This document shows, piece by piece, positions 1 through 5,817 of a stretch of 7,355 nt of DNA. Position 1 is the stretch's first letter. Each line of letters starts with the position of its first letter. The translations under genes and the position numbers were made by a program. The stretch is from Gammaproteobacteria bacterium (GTDB lineage: Bacteria; Pseudomonadota; Gammaproteobacteria; Pseudomonadales; Cellvibrionaceae), in contig JAGKWO010000089.1 of assembly GCA_021151835.1 (NCBI GenBank), forward strand, positions 1 to 7,355, given 5' to 3'. The notes beneath the pieces were generated by a model, which saw only the letters and a list, made by a program, of their open reading frames with translations, searched no databases and was not told where the DNA came from.

Positions 1-1
1 C

Positions 2-178
2 AATACCTATGACCATCGCGGGCGGTTAACCCATAGCCAGATTGAAGAGTCGAATCCGGCAGGGGATAAAACCGGTATTTCCCACAAGTACTTCGCCTAC
101 AACGCGGAAGACCAGATTATCAGCAGTGCGGAAAAAGCCTTTGGTACCAGTATTGTTAAGTTACTGTGTTGCTTTTAA
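2..178 (+). CDS. 3' end of a YD-repeat (RHS-like) protein, partial
   Basis: An open frame enters from the left edge and ends at a TAA at 176-178, giving 58 residues. It contains TYDHRGRLTHS followed about 30 residues later by YFAYNAEDQIISS. This resembles two consecutive YD repeats (consensus roughly YDxxGRLT ... YxYDxxGqi) of RHS and wall-associated proteins, which are large secreted or surface polypeptides. After the second motif the protein ends in a short hydrophobic, cysteine-containing tail (SIVKLLCCF) with no recognisable RHS core boundary or toxin domain. The gene may therefore be truncated or frameshifted at its 3' end. No convincing terminator follows: TTGC-TGA-GCAA with a short T run near 194-208 has only a 4-bp stem. 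The YD assignment rests on two short motifs, so an unrelated secreted protein is possible. Confidence 0.5.
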   Translation, partial: NTYDHRGRLTHSQIEESNPAGDKTGISHKYFAYNAEDQIISSAEKAFGTSIVKLLCCF

Positions 179-206
179 TAACGGCAATAATTTTGCTGAG
201 CAATTT

Positions 207-821
207 TTAATGATTGCGTAAGGTTAAAAAGAATTCGGGAAATTCCCCCCATACCTCATGCACATTGGTATTTCTTATATATTTCATGACGGAAAGCCTG
301 GGGATGAAGCTCTTGGGCTCCCAATTAAATCCCGAATCTGCATTATCTTCCATAAAATAAACCAGCAGTTTTGAATTTTTAACGGTAGCTAGCAGCTCTT
401 TCACTGACGCTTCGAAAAAGTTCAATGAACTCTCTTGAACTAGTTGATCCTCGATGGAATAGCAGTACAAAAAAATAATTTCCTGCGTATTAATCGTATT
501 CTTAAATCGTTCTATTCTTCTCTGAAGCTTTTGATGCTCATCAAGTTTCAGTCTTGGGTGGGCTGATAGTAGCGCTTGATGGTGAAATAGTAACGTATCA
601 GGGTAGTTCGTTGATACACAATGTCCTGTTTCATTTCTTGTTAATGACTCCAGGCATAGGGAAAAATTGTTAGATAGATTGTCTACGCAGTATTGGATGC
701 CGGCGTGAGCGGGACTGCATAGCAAGTCAAAAGGATATGCGAAAGGTTGGAGGTTACATTTTTTTAACCAATAAGCAGGGTGGCAATTACAGCCCAGCGG
801 AATAATTTCTTTTTTCAACAT
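207..821 (-). CDS. DUF1796 family putative papain-like cysteine peptidase
   Basis: This is a 204-residue protein if started at the ATG at 821-819. A GTG two codons upstream (827) is also in frame, but the ATG sits at better distance from a weak AAGTGA. Family-like landmarks in order are IPLGCNCHPA (residues 7-16), with a Cys in the usual 'LGxxC' position, AYPFDLL (28-34, matching the PFDW motif), NNF (51-53), LLFHH (77-81) and RRIERF (101-106). These match the pattern of Pfam DUF1796, predicted to be a papain-like cysteine peptidase; Cys11 or Cys13 and His80 or His81 are the candidate catalytic residues. No signal peptide or membrane segment is seen, so it is probably cytoplasmic. The substrate is unknown, and members are often found in accessory or glycan-related loci. 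The DNA is clearly AT-richer than yicC and rph, which suggests acquisition by transfer. It is a lone gene, 96 bp beyond the yicC stop on the same strand. Confidence 0.72.
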   Translation of the reverse strand: MLKKEIIPLGCNCHPAYWLKKCNLQPFAYPFDLLCSPAHAGIQYCVDNLSNNFSLCLESLTRNETGHCVSTNYPDTLLFHHQALLSAHPRLKLDEHQKLQRRIERFKNTINTQEIIFLYCYSIEDQLVQESSLNFFEASVKELLATVKNSKLLVYFMEDNADSGFNWEPKSFIPRLSVMKYIRNTNVHEVWGEFPEFFLTLRNH

Positions 822-850
822 ATTCACTTTTTGTTGCTAACCATAGCGTA

Positions 851-890
851 TCTAACAATTTTCCATGGATGATTTAAACAATTAGTTAGA
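851..890. repeat. Inverted repeat upstream of the DUF1796 gene
   Basis: TCTAACAATT (851-860) and AATTAGTTAGA (880-890) are inverted copies with one extra A in the right arm. The 8-bp palindrome TCCATGGA (862-869) lies between them. The structure sits about 30-70 bp upstream of the DUF1796 start and just after the yicC stop. It has no T tract, so it is not a classical terminator. It could be an operator for the DUF1796 gene or chance AT-rich symmetry. I see no convincing -35/-10 pair in this short spacer. Confidence 0.35.
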
Positions 891-917
891 AACCGTTGCA
901 TACCATGCACTTAAAAA

Positions 918-1787
918 TTACTCGATATTCTGCACCTGTTCCCGCATCTGCTCAATCAACACCTTCAATTCCACTGCGGCCTGCGTGGTTTCACTAACAA
1001 CGGATTTTGATGAAAGCGTATTGGCTTCGCGGTTTAATTCCTGCATTAAAAAATCCAGGCGGCGGCCGAGGGAGTCGGTTTGTTTCAAACTGCGTTTTAC
1101 TTCGATGACGTGAGTATCCAAACGGTCCAGCTCTTCATCGACATCGGCTTTTTGTGCAAGTAAAACAATTTCCTGCTCAAGGCGTTCCGGGTCCAGTTCG
1201 ATTTGTAATGCGGCGAGTTTGGTTTGCAGTTTTTCGCGTTGTGCCGCGAGGATTTCCGGCATGCGCGCGCGGACTGCCGCCACATGCGTAGAGACGCTGG
1301 CGAGGCGGTTGATAATTAATTGTTCCAGTTCAGCGCCTTCGCGTGAGCGGTGTTCAATTAAACCGGCGAGTGCACTGTCAAATAATTCCAGCGCGGCTTT
1401 ATGAAGTTCTTCGCGATCCAGTTCCTGTTTCTGGATCACGCCGGGCCAGCGCAAAATATCCAACGCATTAACTGGCGCGGCAGCGGCACCGAGCAGGCCA
1501 TTGATTTGTTGTGAGGCTTTGGTGAGTTGTGCCACCTTGGTAAGGTTAATACCGAGTTCGGTTTCGCCTTCCTGCTCCCATTGCACGCTCAGGCTGGCCT
1601 CCACCTTGCCGCGTTGCAGGGCTTTGCGCATCGCGTCGCGCAGGTTGGGTTCTATTTCACGGAAGTCTTCCGGCAGGCGGAAGCTGGGTTCAAGGTAGCG
1701 GTGGTTTACACTGCGGATTTCCCACACAAGGGTTCCCCAGGGGAGTTTAGCTTCACGTCGGGCGAATCCCGTCATACTGCGCGGCAT
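918..1787 (-). CDS. yicC: YicC family endoribonuclease
   Basis: The product is 289 aa, against about 287 for E. coli YicC, which is reported as an endoribonuclease taking part in small-RNA degradation. I chose the ATG at 1787 because it gives the family N-terminus PRSMTGFAR and has AGGAG about 6 nt upstream. A frame extending to 1856 exists, but its extra 23 residues have no counterpart in the family. The YicC-like N-terminal domain shows RSVNHRYLE (25-33), FRLPE and RGKVE (59-63), then NALDILRWPGV (107-117). The C-terminal DUF1732-type domain shows MPEIL, RLEQEIVLLAQKADVDEELDRL (split across about 202-223), GRRLDFLMQELNRE (241-254), NTLSSKS and the ending IEQMREQVQNIE. The charged helical content suits an oligomeric soluble enzyme. 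It diverges from rph as in enterics. No intrinsic terminator is seen after it; only a 5-bp TGCAT/ATGCA stem lies at 897-909. Confidence 0.95.
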   Translation of the reverse strand: MPRSMTGFARREAKLPWGTLVWEIRSVNHRYLEPSFRLPEDFREIEPNLRDAMRKALQRGKVEASLSVQWEQEGETELGINLTKVAQLTKASQQINGLLGAAAAPVNALDILRWPGVIQKQELDREELHKAALELFDSALAGLIEHRSREGAELEQLIINRLASVSTHVAAVRARMPEILAAQREKLQTKLAALQIELDPERLEQEIVLLAQKADVDEELDRLDTHVIEVKRSLKQTDSLGRRLDFLMQELNREANTLSSKSVVSETTQAAVELKVLIEQMREQVQNIE

Positions 1788-1820
1788 AGTGGCTCCTGGA
1801 ACTAAGTCGTTCACGGCAAA

Positions 1821-1849
1821 GGTAAAATTCAACGGGGCGGTTACGTCAA
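1821..1849 (-). promoter_or_regulatory. Candidate yicC promoter (weak -10)
   Basis: On the minus strand, TTGACG (1849-1844, five of six sigma-70 -35 consensus bases) is followed after 17 bp by TTTACC (1826-1821), a poor -10. Transcription would begin about 27 nt before the yicC ATG and leave room for its AGGAG site. It would also rule out the longer reading frame. This is inference from motif spacing only. I could not find an acceptable rph promoter in the same 184-bp spacer. Confidence 0.3.
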
Positions 1850-1971
1850 GCGACATTAACTGGTAGAGTTCCCCGGCACATTAACATTCATTTACAGGTT
1901 CGGGATGGTACCACAGGTTTTTTGTCATCCCTTTGAATTTCTGATTTCCCGCCGTAATAAGGATCCTGATT

Positions 1972-2694
1972 ATGCAACGTCCCAGTGGCCGCAACCCCAA
2001 TCAACTACGCCCCGTTCGTATCACCCGTCGCTACACCAAACACGCTGAAGGTTCAGTGCTGGTGGAATTCGGGGATACCAAAGTGATTTGTACCGCGAGT
2101 GTGGTTAATTCCGTTCCGCCGTTCCTGCGCGGCCAGGGGCAGGGCTGGTTGACCGCTGAATACGGTATGTTGCCGCGCTCAACCGGCACGCGTATGGATC
2201 GCGAAGCGGCGCGTGGTAAACAACAAGGGCGCACCGTGGAAATCCAGCGTTTGATTGGCCGCTCATTGCGTGCGGCGGTGGATTTATCGGCGCTGGGCGA
2301 AAATACCATCCATATTGATTGCGATGTTATCCAGGCCGATGGCGGCACTCGTACTGCATCTATCACCGGCGCCTGGGTTGCACTGGCAGATGCTATTAAT
2401 TTTCTCAAAGCGCAAGGCAAAGTGACTGGCGAACCACTCAAACGTGCGATTGCTTCAATTTCTGTCGGTATTTATCAAGGCGTGCCGGTGCTTGATCTGG
2501 ATTATCCGGAAGACTCATCTGCCGACACCGATATGAATGTAGTGATGGGCGATGATGGTGGCATTATCGAAATCCAGGGCACTGCAGAAGCGGAACCCTT
2601 TAGCGAGGCAGAATTTGCCGCGATGTTGGCATTAGCCAAACAAGGAATTGCGCAATTGCATGAATTGCAGAAGCAAGCTTTGGTTGAAGCCTAG
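1972..2694 (+). CDS. rph: Ribonuclease PH
   Basis: This 240-aa phosphate-dependent 3'-5' exoribonuclease trims the 3' ends of tRNA precursors, releasing nucleoside diphosphates. It is normally a homohexamer in the cytoplasm. The length is the family norm (about 238 aa). Visible signatures are RPSGR at the N-terminus, GQGWLTAEYGMLPRST (55-70), GRTVEIQRLIGRSLRA (86-101) and CDVIQADGGTRTASITGA (117-134), which includes the phosphate-contacting Thr-Arg pair at 126-127. Further on are DLDYPEDSSADTDMNVV (175-191) with the conserved acidic residues of the active site, and GGIIEIQGTAE (196-206). The ATG follows AAGGAT by about 7 nt. The gene ends in TAG with an in-frame TAA two codons later, a tandem stop. 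It is divergent from yicC. The usual gammaproteobacterial partner pyrE is not downstream; a DUF4424 gene is there instead. Confidence 0.97.
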   Translation: MQRPSGRNPNQLRPVRITRRYTKHAEGSVLVEFGDTKVICTASVVNSVPPFLRGQGQGWLTAEYGMLPRSTGTRMDREAARGKQQGRTVEIQRLIGRSLRAAVDLSALGENTIHIDCDVIQADGGTRTASITGAWVALADAINFLKAQGKVTGEPLKRAIASISVGIYQGVPVLDLDYPEDSSADTDMNVVMGDDGGIIEIQGTAEAEPFSEAEFAAMLALAKQGIAQLHELQKQALVEA

Positions 2695-2704
2695 GAATAA
2701 ATGT

Positions 2705-2729
2705 TCGTCCGGGAGTTCAGCCCGGGCGA
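2705..2729 (+). other. Stem-loop between rph and the DUF4424 gene
   Basis: TCGTCCGGG (2705-2713) pairs with CCCGGGCGA (2721-2729) to give nine pairs, one of them a U-G, around a 7-nt loop. It starts 11 nt after the rph stop and ends 27 nt before the DUF4424 ATG. What follows is GCAGCAATAAAATA, not a T run, so a classical intrinsic terminator is unlikely. It may protect the rph 3' end or separate expression of the two genes. Confidence 0.6.
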
Positions 2730-2756
2730 GCAGCAATAAAATAAGGAACTGAGTAA

Positions 2757-3815
2757 ATGCAAAAAATACCGGGATTTATCTGCCTGCTATTTGCAAGTGG
2801 ATTAGCGTATGGGAATGATTCTACGGCAAGGATTGGCACTACCGGGATTGAGCTGGTCAAAACTGATTCGATTGTGATGCGCAAGGAGCTCCTTACAATT
2901 TCCCAGCGTGAAATAAAAGTCGAATATGATTTTTATAACCAACTCGATAAGCCCATTGAAACGCTGATCGCTTTCCCGATGCCCGTTTATGGCTTTGATT
3001 TAGGCTTGAGCCAATATTATATAAACAATGGCCCTATTAAAAATTTCACAGTATTTAGTGATGGGGTGCAGCAGGAAACTCAAGCGCATTACAAAGCATG
3101 GTTAAATGAACGTGAAATTTCAGCGGAGTTAGCGGCGGCGGGCCTGACGCGGGAACAAATGTATATCACATTTGCCGATTGCAAACTGGATAATGAATTG
3201 TCGTGCAATATTCCCGATGAAAAAATAGAACAGCTAAAAAAAATAGGTGCCTACACCAATGACTGGCAAGAAAATAAGGTCCGCTATCCTTTGGGCGCTG
3301 CCCGTGTGCCTGATAAATACGGCCCCACCTGGGACGTAGAGCAAACCCTGGCGTGGACCCAGAAGTTTAATCCCAAAAAAATTACTACGATTGTTCATAC
3401 CTACCAGCCTCTGGTTGGCGGAATTTATAACCTTCCAATTGAAAATGCCTTACTGGAAGAAAATTATCAGATACAGGCGGCGAGTATCGCAAAGGATAAT
3501 ACGGAGGCCTGTATTGATGATGCATTTAAACGGGCATACAACAATAAACTAAATCAATTAAAGCAAGCCGGTGCAAAAAACGTAATGGTGATGCTCAATG
3601 ATGTTGAGTATGTGTTGGGCACCGGCAGAAATTGGTCGGGACCAATACAAGACTTTACCCTGCGCATAAAAAAAGAAAATAAAGACCAGCTGATTTCCCT
3701 GTGCTTTCCAGGAAAACCGCTCAGGGTTGATCCATTAACACTCGAATTCAAACATAAAAATTTTGTGCCGCAAGACAAACTGGTCGTGTATTTTTATTCC
3801 TTTATCGTGAAATAA
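2757..3815 (+). CDS. Secreted DUF4424 domain protein
   Basis: The product is 352 aa with a short signal peptide. A hydrophobic stretch at about 6-18 ends in AYG, followed by mature NDSTARIG (20-27), the usual start of DUF4424 domains. Other family-like features are the IxL-KTDSIVMRKELLTIS block (31-49), a beta-rich VEYDFYN segment, and LIAFPMPVY (70-78). Near the C-terminus are YVLGTGRNWSGPIQDFTLRI (285-304), LISLCFPG (312-319) and FVPQDKLVVYFYSF (336-349). Cysteines at 142, 150, 252 and 316 could form two disulfides in the periplasm or outside the cell. No lipobox, transmembrane anchor or catalytic motif is evident, and the function of the family is unknown. AAGGA lies about 10 nt before the ATG. 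The 62-bp gap to rph and the absence of a terminator allow cotranscription. The stop codon overlaps the A/T tract of the opposing gene's terminator. Confidence 0.85.
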   Translation: MQKIPGFICLLFASGLAYGNDSTARIGTTGIELVKTDSIVMRKELLTISQREIKVEYDFYNQLDKPIETLIAFPMPVYGFDLGLSQYYINNGPIKNFTVFSDGVQQETQAHYKAWLNEREISAELAAAGLTREQMYITFADCKLDNELSCNIPDEKIEQLKKIGAYTNDWQENKVRYPLGAARVPDKYGPTWDVEQTLAWTQKFNPKKITTIVHTYQPLVGGIYNLPIENALLEENYQIQAASIAKDNTEACIDDAFKRAYNNKLNQLKQAGAKNVMVMLNDVEYVLGTGRNWSGPIQDFTLRIKKENKDQLISLCFPGKPLRVDPLTLEFKHKNFVPQDKLVVYFYSFIVK

Positions 3816-3844
3816 AAAAAACGGCCTCGCGCTTACGCGAGGCC
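3814..3844 (-). terminator. Intrinsic terminator of the tonB-like gene
   Basis: There is a perfect 9-bp stem, GGCCTCGCG (3823-3831) with CGCGAGGCC (3836-3844), and a CTTA loop. Read on the minus strand, the hairpin begins 10 nt after the TonB-like stop and is followed, after one G, by eight Ts (A run at 3814-3821). This is a textbook rho-independent terminator for the minus strand. For plus-strand transcription the T tract is missing. The A run overlaps the TAA of the convergent DUF4424 gene. Confidence 0.93.
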
Positions 3845-3854
3845 TAACACCACA

Positions 3855-4451
3855 CTAACGAGCATTCTCTAACTTCCACACCAATTTGGTTTGATGCCAG
3901 CAAGCGACCGCTTTGTCACCTTCCATGCAGGGTGAAAATTTCCAGTTGCGTTTTGCGTGTGCAATCGCGGCACTATCCAAACGCTCTGAGCCACTACTGG
4001 ATGCTAATTGCACATCAATTACGCGTCCCATTTCATTGATATATAAACGCAAACCGGTTGCACCTTCCTCGCCTAAACGAATTGAGGCAGTGGGATAGGC
4101 AGGTTTGCTTGCTTGTAAAATTTTTGGTTTGGTAATTGAGCTAACGGCGATTACCGGCGTGTTATCAACCTTGATGGTGCTGATTGTTTTTGCTGCCGGG
4201 TCAAAAATAAATTCTCGCGGTGTTGTTATATCGATAACGGATTGATCAACTACCGGTTCCGGAACTGCTGGCGGTGAAGTTTCAACCGGTTTTTCCACAA
4301 CGACTTTTGTTGTGAATACTTTAGGGATCTTTATATCGATATGGGGAGCCAGGCCGCTAACAAGCGCTGTGGCAATCGCCAGATGAAAAACAATGACTAC
4401 GAGAATGCCAATGGATTTTTGTTGTGCATTATTTTGATAGGTATAAGACAT
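3855..4451 (-). CDS. TonB-like energy transducer
   Basis: The 198-aa protein has the layout of TonB. A short cytoplasmic N-terminus is followed by one membrane segment (about 13-34) containing His23, comparable to the essential His of TonB. Next is a short Val/Pro-rich periplasmic linker (about 50-70, EKPVETSPPAVPEPV) and a TonB C-terminal domain (about 117-196) with KPAYPTASIRLGEEG, LRLYINEMGRVIDVQLASSSG, LDSAAIAHAKRNWKFSP and a final TKLVWKLE strand. Such proteins couple the proton-motive force from ExbB/ExbD to outer-membrane receptors; no exbB, exbD or receptor gene is in the window. It is shorter than E. coli TonB (239 aa) because the linker is short. Cys175 and Cys184 in the C-terminal domain (CMEGDKAVAC) could form a periplasmic disulfide. 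The ATG follows AGGAAGG by about 9 nt. The gene is monocistronic, with its own terminator. Confidence 0.88.
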   Translation of the reverse strand: MSYTYQNNAQQKSIGILVVIVFHLAIATALVSGLAPHIDIKIPKVFTTKVVVEKPVETSPPAVPEPVVDQSVIDITTPREFIFDPAAKTISTIKVDNTPVIAVSSITKPKILQASKPAYPTASIRLGEEGATGLRLYINEMGRVIDVQLASSSGSERLDSAAIAHAKRNWKFSPCMEGDKAVACWHQTKLVWKLENAR

Positions 4452-4544
4452 TTTTTAGCACCTTCCTGAAGCCTGATGTGAACGCAAAATCAAGCGGCAA
4501 CGCTGAAAACCTGAATGGCAACGCCGGATTTCACGCGATTGTTT

Positions 4545-4565
4545 TCGGTGAAAATTAATCACCGA
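4545..4565. promoter_or_regulatory. Inverted repeat at the predicted start of the tonB-like transcript
   Basis: TCGGTGA (4545-4551) and TCACCGA (4559-4565) are perfect 7-bp inverted arms around AAATTAA. In the minus direction the repeat begins essentially at the +1 predicted from the candidate promoter and about 95 nt before the tonB-like ATG. It could be an operator or a 5'-end hairpin of the message. It does not resemble a Fur box well, so iron control is not supported by this site alone. Confidence 0.4.
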
Positions 4566-4572
4566 TGACTAG

Positions 4573-4600
4573 AGTGTAGGCTGCTAAAAAATATTGGAAA
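4573..4600 (-). promoter_or_regulatory. Candidate promoter for the tonB-like gene
   Basis: On the minus strand, TTTCCA (4600-4595, four of six -35 matches) is followed after 16 bp by TACACT (4578-4573, four of six -10 matches). This predicts transcription from about 4566 and a leader of roughly 115 nt. It lies downstream of the putative metF terminator and upstream of the tonB-like gene, as an independent promoter should. The call is inferred from motif spacing. Confidence 0.35.
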
Positions 4601-4652
4601 CGGGCAAATAAAATTGTTTATGCGCGCGTTACGGAAAAGTGGGGTGGCGCAT

Positions 4653-4688
4653 AAAAAAACCGCAAAAAACGATGAGATTTTTATGCGG
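4653..4688 (-). terminator. Likely intrinsic terminator of the ahcY-metF unit
   Basis: Read on the minus strand, CCGCA plus an A run (4688 to 4678) pairs with a T run plus GCGG (4669 to 4660). This gives ten pairs with one bulged base and an 8-nt loop (4677-4670), followed immediately by seven Ts (4659-4653). An overlapping 10-bp pairing, CGCATAAAAA with TTTTTATGCG (4648-4657 with 4678-4687), is also possible. It lies 193 bp after the metF stop, with a repeat element in between. The stem is half A-U pairs, so its strength is moderate. Confidence 0.6.
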
Positions 4689-4729
4689 ATTTTTCAGAGG
4701 CATTTACGCAGATTTTTCGGCGGGAGGTG

Positions 4730-4880
4730 AATCTCCCCTAAACCACCCTGGCTGCGCCCCCCGTTTCAACGGGGGGGATTTGGATAGCACTACGGGCATG
4801 ATACGAAGTTACATCTGGCTCCCGCCCTTTGAAACGGGGCACGTAGCTGAGGGATGGGGCGCCCGGCTAGGGGAGGGATT
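4730..4880. repeat. GC-rich imperfect inverted-repeat element after metF
   Basis: The ends are inverted copies: AATCTCCCCTA at 4730-4740 and TAGGGGAGGGATT at 4868-4880, which differ by two extra bases. Inside, 4751-4769 and 4829-4847 are inverted 19-mers with 16 of 19 matches, sharing an exact 11-bp core CCCCGTTTCAA. The left core also makes its own 9-bp palindrome, CCCCCCGTT/AACGGGGGG (4757-4765, 4768-4776). The whole can fold into a long cruciform. It is much more GC-rich than the DNA on its tonB side and ends one base from the metF stop codon. A frame crosses it on the plus strand from 4639 but runs antisense into metF and looks non-coding. The best guess is a small non-autonomous mobile or dispersed intergenic repeat; copies elsewhere cannot be checked here. 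Confidence 0.6.
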
Positions 4881-4881
4881 A

Positions 4882-5730
4882 TTATTCCGCAGGAATCAAA
4901 CCCAAATTACGCACGATCTGCGCGGTAGGTTCAGTCTGGTTCATCGTGTAGAAGTGTAAGCCCGGGGCTTCGTTTTCCAGCAAGGTTTCGCAGAGTTCAG
5001 TTACCAGCTCTACACCGAAAGCTTTCAAGCTGGCTTCATCATCGCCGTAATTTTCCAGCGCCTTGCGCAACCAGCGCGGGATTTCCGCACCGCACGCGTC
5101 GGAGAAGCGGATTAAATTTTTGTAGTTGATGATCGGCATAATGCCGGGGTAAATCGGTTGGGTAATTCCGGCTTTCTGGCATTGATCAATAAAGAAAAAA
5201 TACGAATCCGGATTGAAAAAATATTGCGTAATCGCGCTATTTGCACCCGCGTCAAACTTGCCTTTTAGGTAGCGCACATCATCGCTATAGCTGTTGGCTT
5301 GCGGATGGATTTCCGGATAAGCCGCTACTTCCAGGTGGAAGTGCCCGCCGAAATGTTTGCGGATGAACGCAACCAGTTCATTGGCGTAGACTAATTGGGA
5401 GCCGCCGCCCATGCCGGATGGCATATCGCCACGCAATGCAACAATACGATCTACACCCGCGTCTTTGTATTCCTGGATTAATGCGTTGATCGTCTCGTCA
5501 TCGTCACCGCCAAATGACAAGTGTGGTGCGGTGCTAATACCATCGCGCACGAACTGGGTAACCAGGCCTTTGGTGTTATCGCGAGTGGAACCACCGGCGC
5601 CGTAAGTGACGGAAAAAAAATCCGGATTGAAAAAATTTAATTCGTTGCGCACATTGATCAACTTTGCTTTTCCTTCCGGTGTTTTTGCGGGAAAGAATTC
5701 AAAGCTTAGGCGCAATTGTGAGTCTGTCAT
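4882..5730 (-). CDS. metF: 5,10-methylenetetrahydrofolate reductase
   Basis: This 282-aa cytoplasmic flavoprotein (E. coli MetF is 296 aa) reduces 5,10-methylene-tetrahydrofolate to 5-methyl-tetrahydrofolate, the methyl donor for methionine synthesis. The TIM-barrel landmarks are intact: LSFEFFPAKT (8-17) with the catalytic Glu at 11, FFSVTYGAGGSTRD (38-51), APHLSF (68-73) and IVALRGD (96-102) with the Asp that contacts FAD/folate at 102. They continue with LEVAAYPEIHPQA (133-145), GANSAITQYFFN (162-173), PIYPGIMPI (192-200) and GLHFYTMN (257-264). There is no regulatory C-terminal domain, as expected for bacteria. The ATG at 5730 gives the normal N-terminus, but the ribosome site is poor (only TAGAG about 8 nt upstream), and a REP-like repeat lies immediately upstream. 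It follows ahcY by 192 bp on the same strand and probably shares its transcript. No MetJ-box-like array was seen. Confidence 0.96.
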   Translation of the reverse strand: MTDSQLRLSFEFFPAKTPEGKAKLINVRNELNFFNPDFFSVTYGAGGSTRDNTKGLVTQFVRDGISTAPHLSFGGDDDETINALIQEYKDAGVDRIVALRGDMPSGMGGGSQLVYANELVAFIRKHFGGHFHLEVAAYPEIHPQANSYSDDVRYLKGKFDAGANSAITQYFFNPDSYFFFIDQCQKAGITQPIYPGIMPIINYKNLIRFSDACGAEIPRWLRKALENYGDDEASLKAFGVELVTELCETLLENEAPGLHFYTMNQTEPTAQIVRNLGLIPAE

Positions 5731-5743
5731 AATGGTGCTCTAC

Positions 5744-5784
5744 GTAGGTTGGGGCGGGCCGCGTAGGCTGAGGCGACCCCAACA
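5744..5784 (+). repeat. REP-like element 1 (GTAG-headed)
   Basis: GTAG (5744-5747) is followed directly by GTTGGGG (5748-5754), which pairs exactly with CCCCAAC (5777-5783) across a 22-nt GC-rich interior. A GTAG tetranucleotide at the foot of a hairpin is the hallmark of REP sequences mobilised by TnpA-REP (RAYT) transposases. It begins 13 bp upstream of the metF start codon, and CTACGTAG (5740-5747), an 8-bp palindrome, overlaps its foot. Confidence 0.7.
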
Positions 5785-5817
5785 CAATTAACGAGGATAA
5801 ATAATTTTTAAGCGAAG

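Noticed and set aside
179..210. Plus-strand terminator after the YD-repeat-like frame
   Set aside because: TTGC-TGA-GCAA followed by Ts has only a 4-bp stem, too weak to call.
822..827. GTG start for the DUF1796 gene
   Set aside because: The GTG adds only two residues and lacks a ribosome site. The ATG at 821 is the simpler choice.
1788..1856. N-terminal extension of yicC to an upstream ATG
   Set aside because: The 23 extra residues have no counterpart in YicC proteins, which begin with M-x-RSMT. The internal ATG at 1787 has a good AGGAG site.
1922..1960. rph promoter such as TTGAAT-16-TAATAA
   Set aside because: The -10 would overlap the ribosome binding site and start transcription only a few bases before the ATG. 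Other pairs in the spacer match poorly.
4676..4717. Three GATTTTT direct repeats at 12- and 23-bp spacing
   Set aside because: Two of the copies lie in or beside the terminator stem, and the unit is short and AT-rich, so chance is sufficient.
4829..4880. metF terminator inside the GC-rich element
   Set aside because: The hairpins there (for example GCCC/GGGC) are short or mismatched, and none is followed by a T tract on the minus strand.
4639..4959. 106-codon plus-strand frame across the metF-tonB spacer
   Set aside because: It is formed by the GC-rich inverted-repeat element and then runs antisense into the 3' end of metF. Its translation shows no domain or sensible composition, and no ribosome site stands out.
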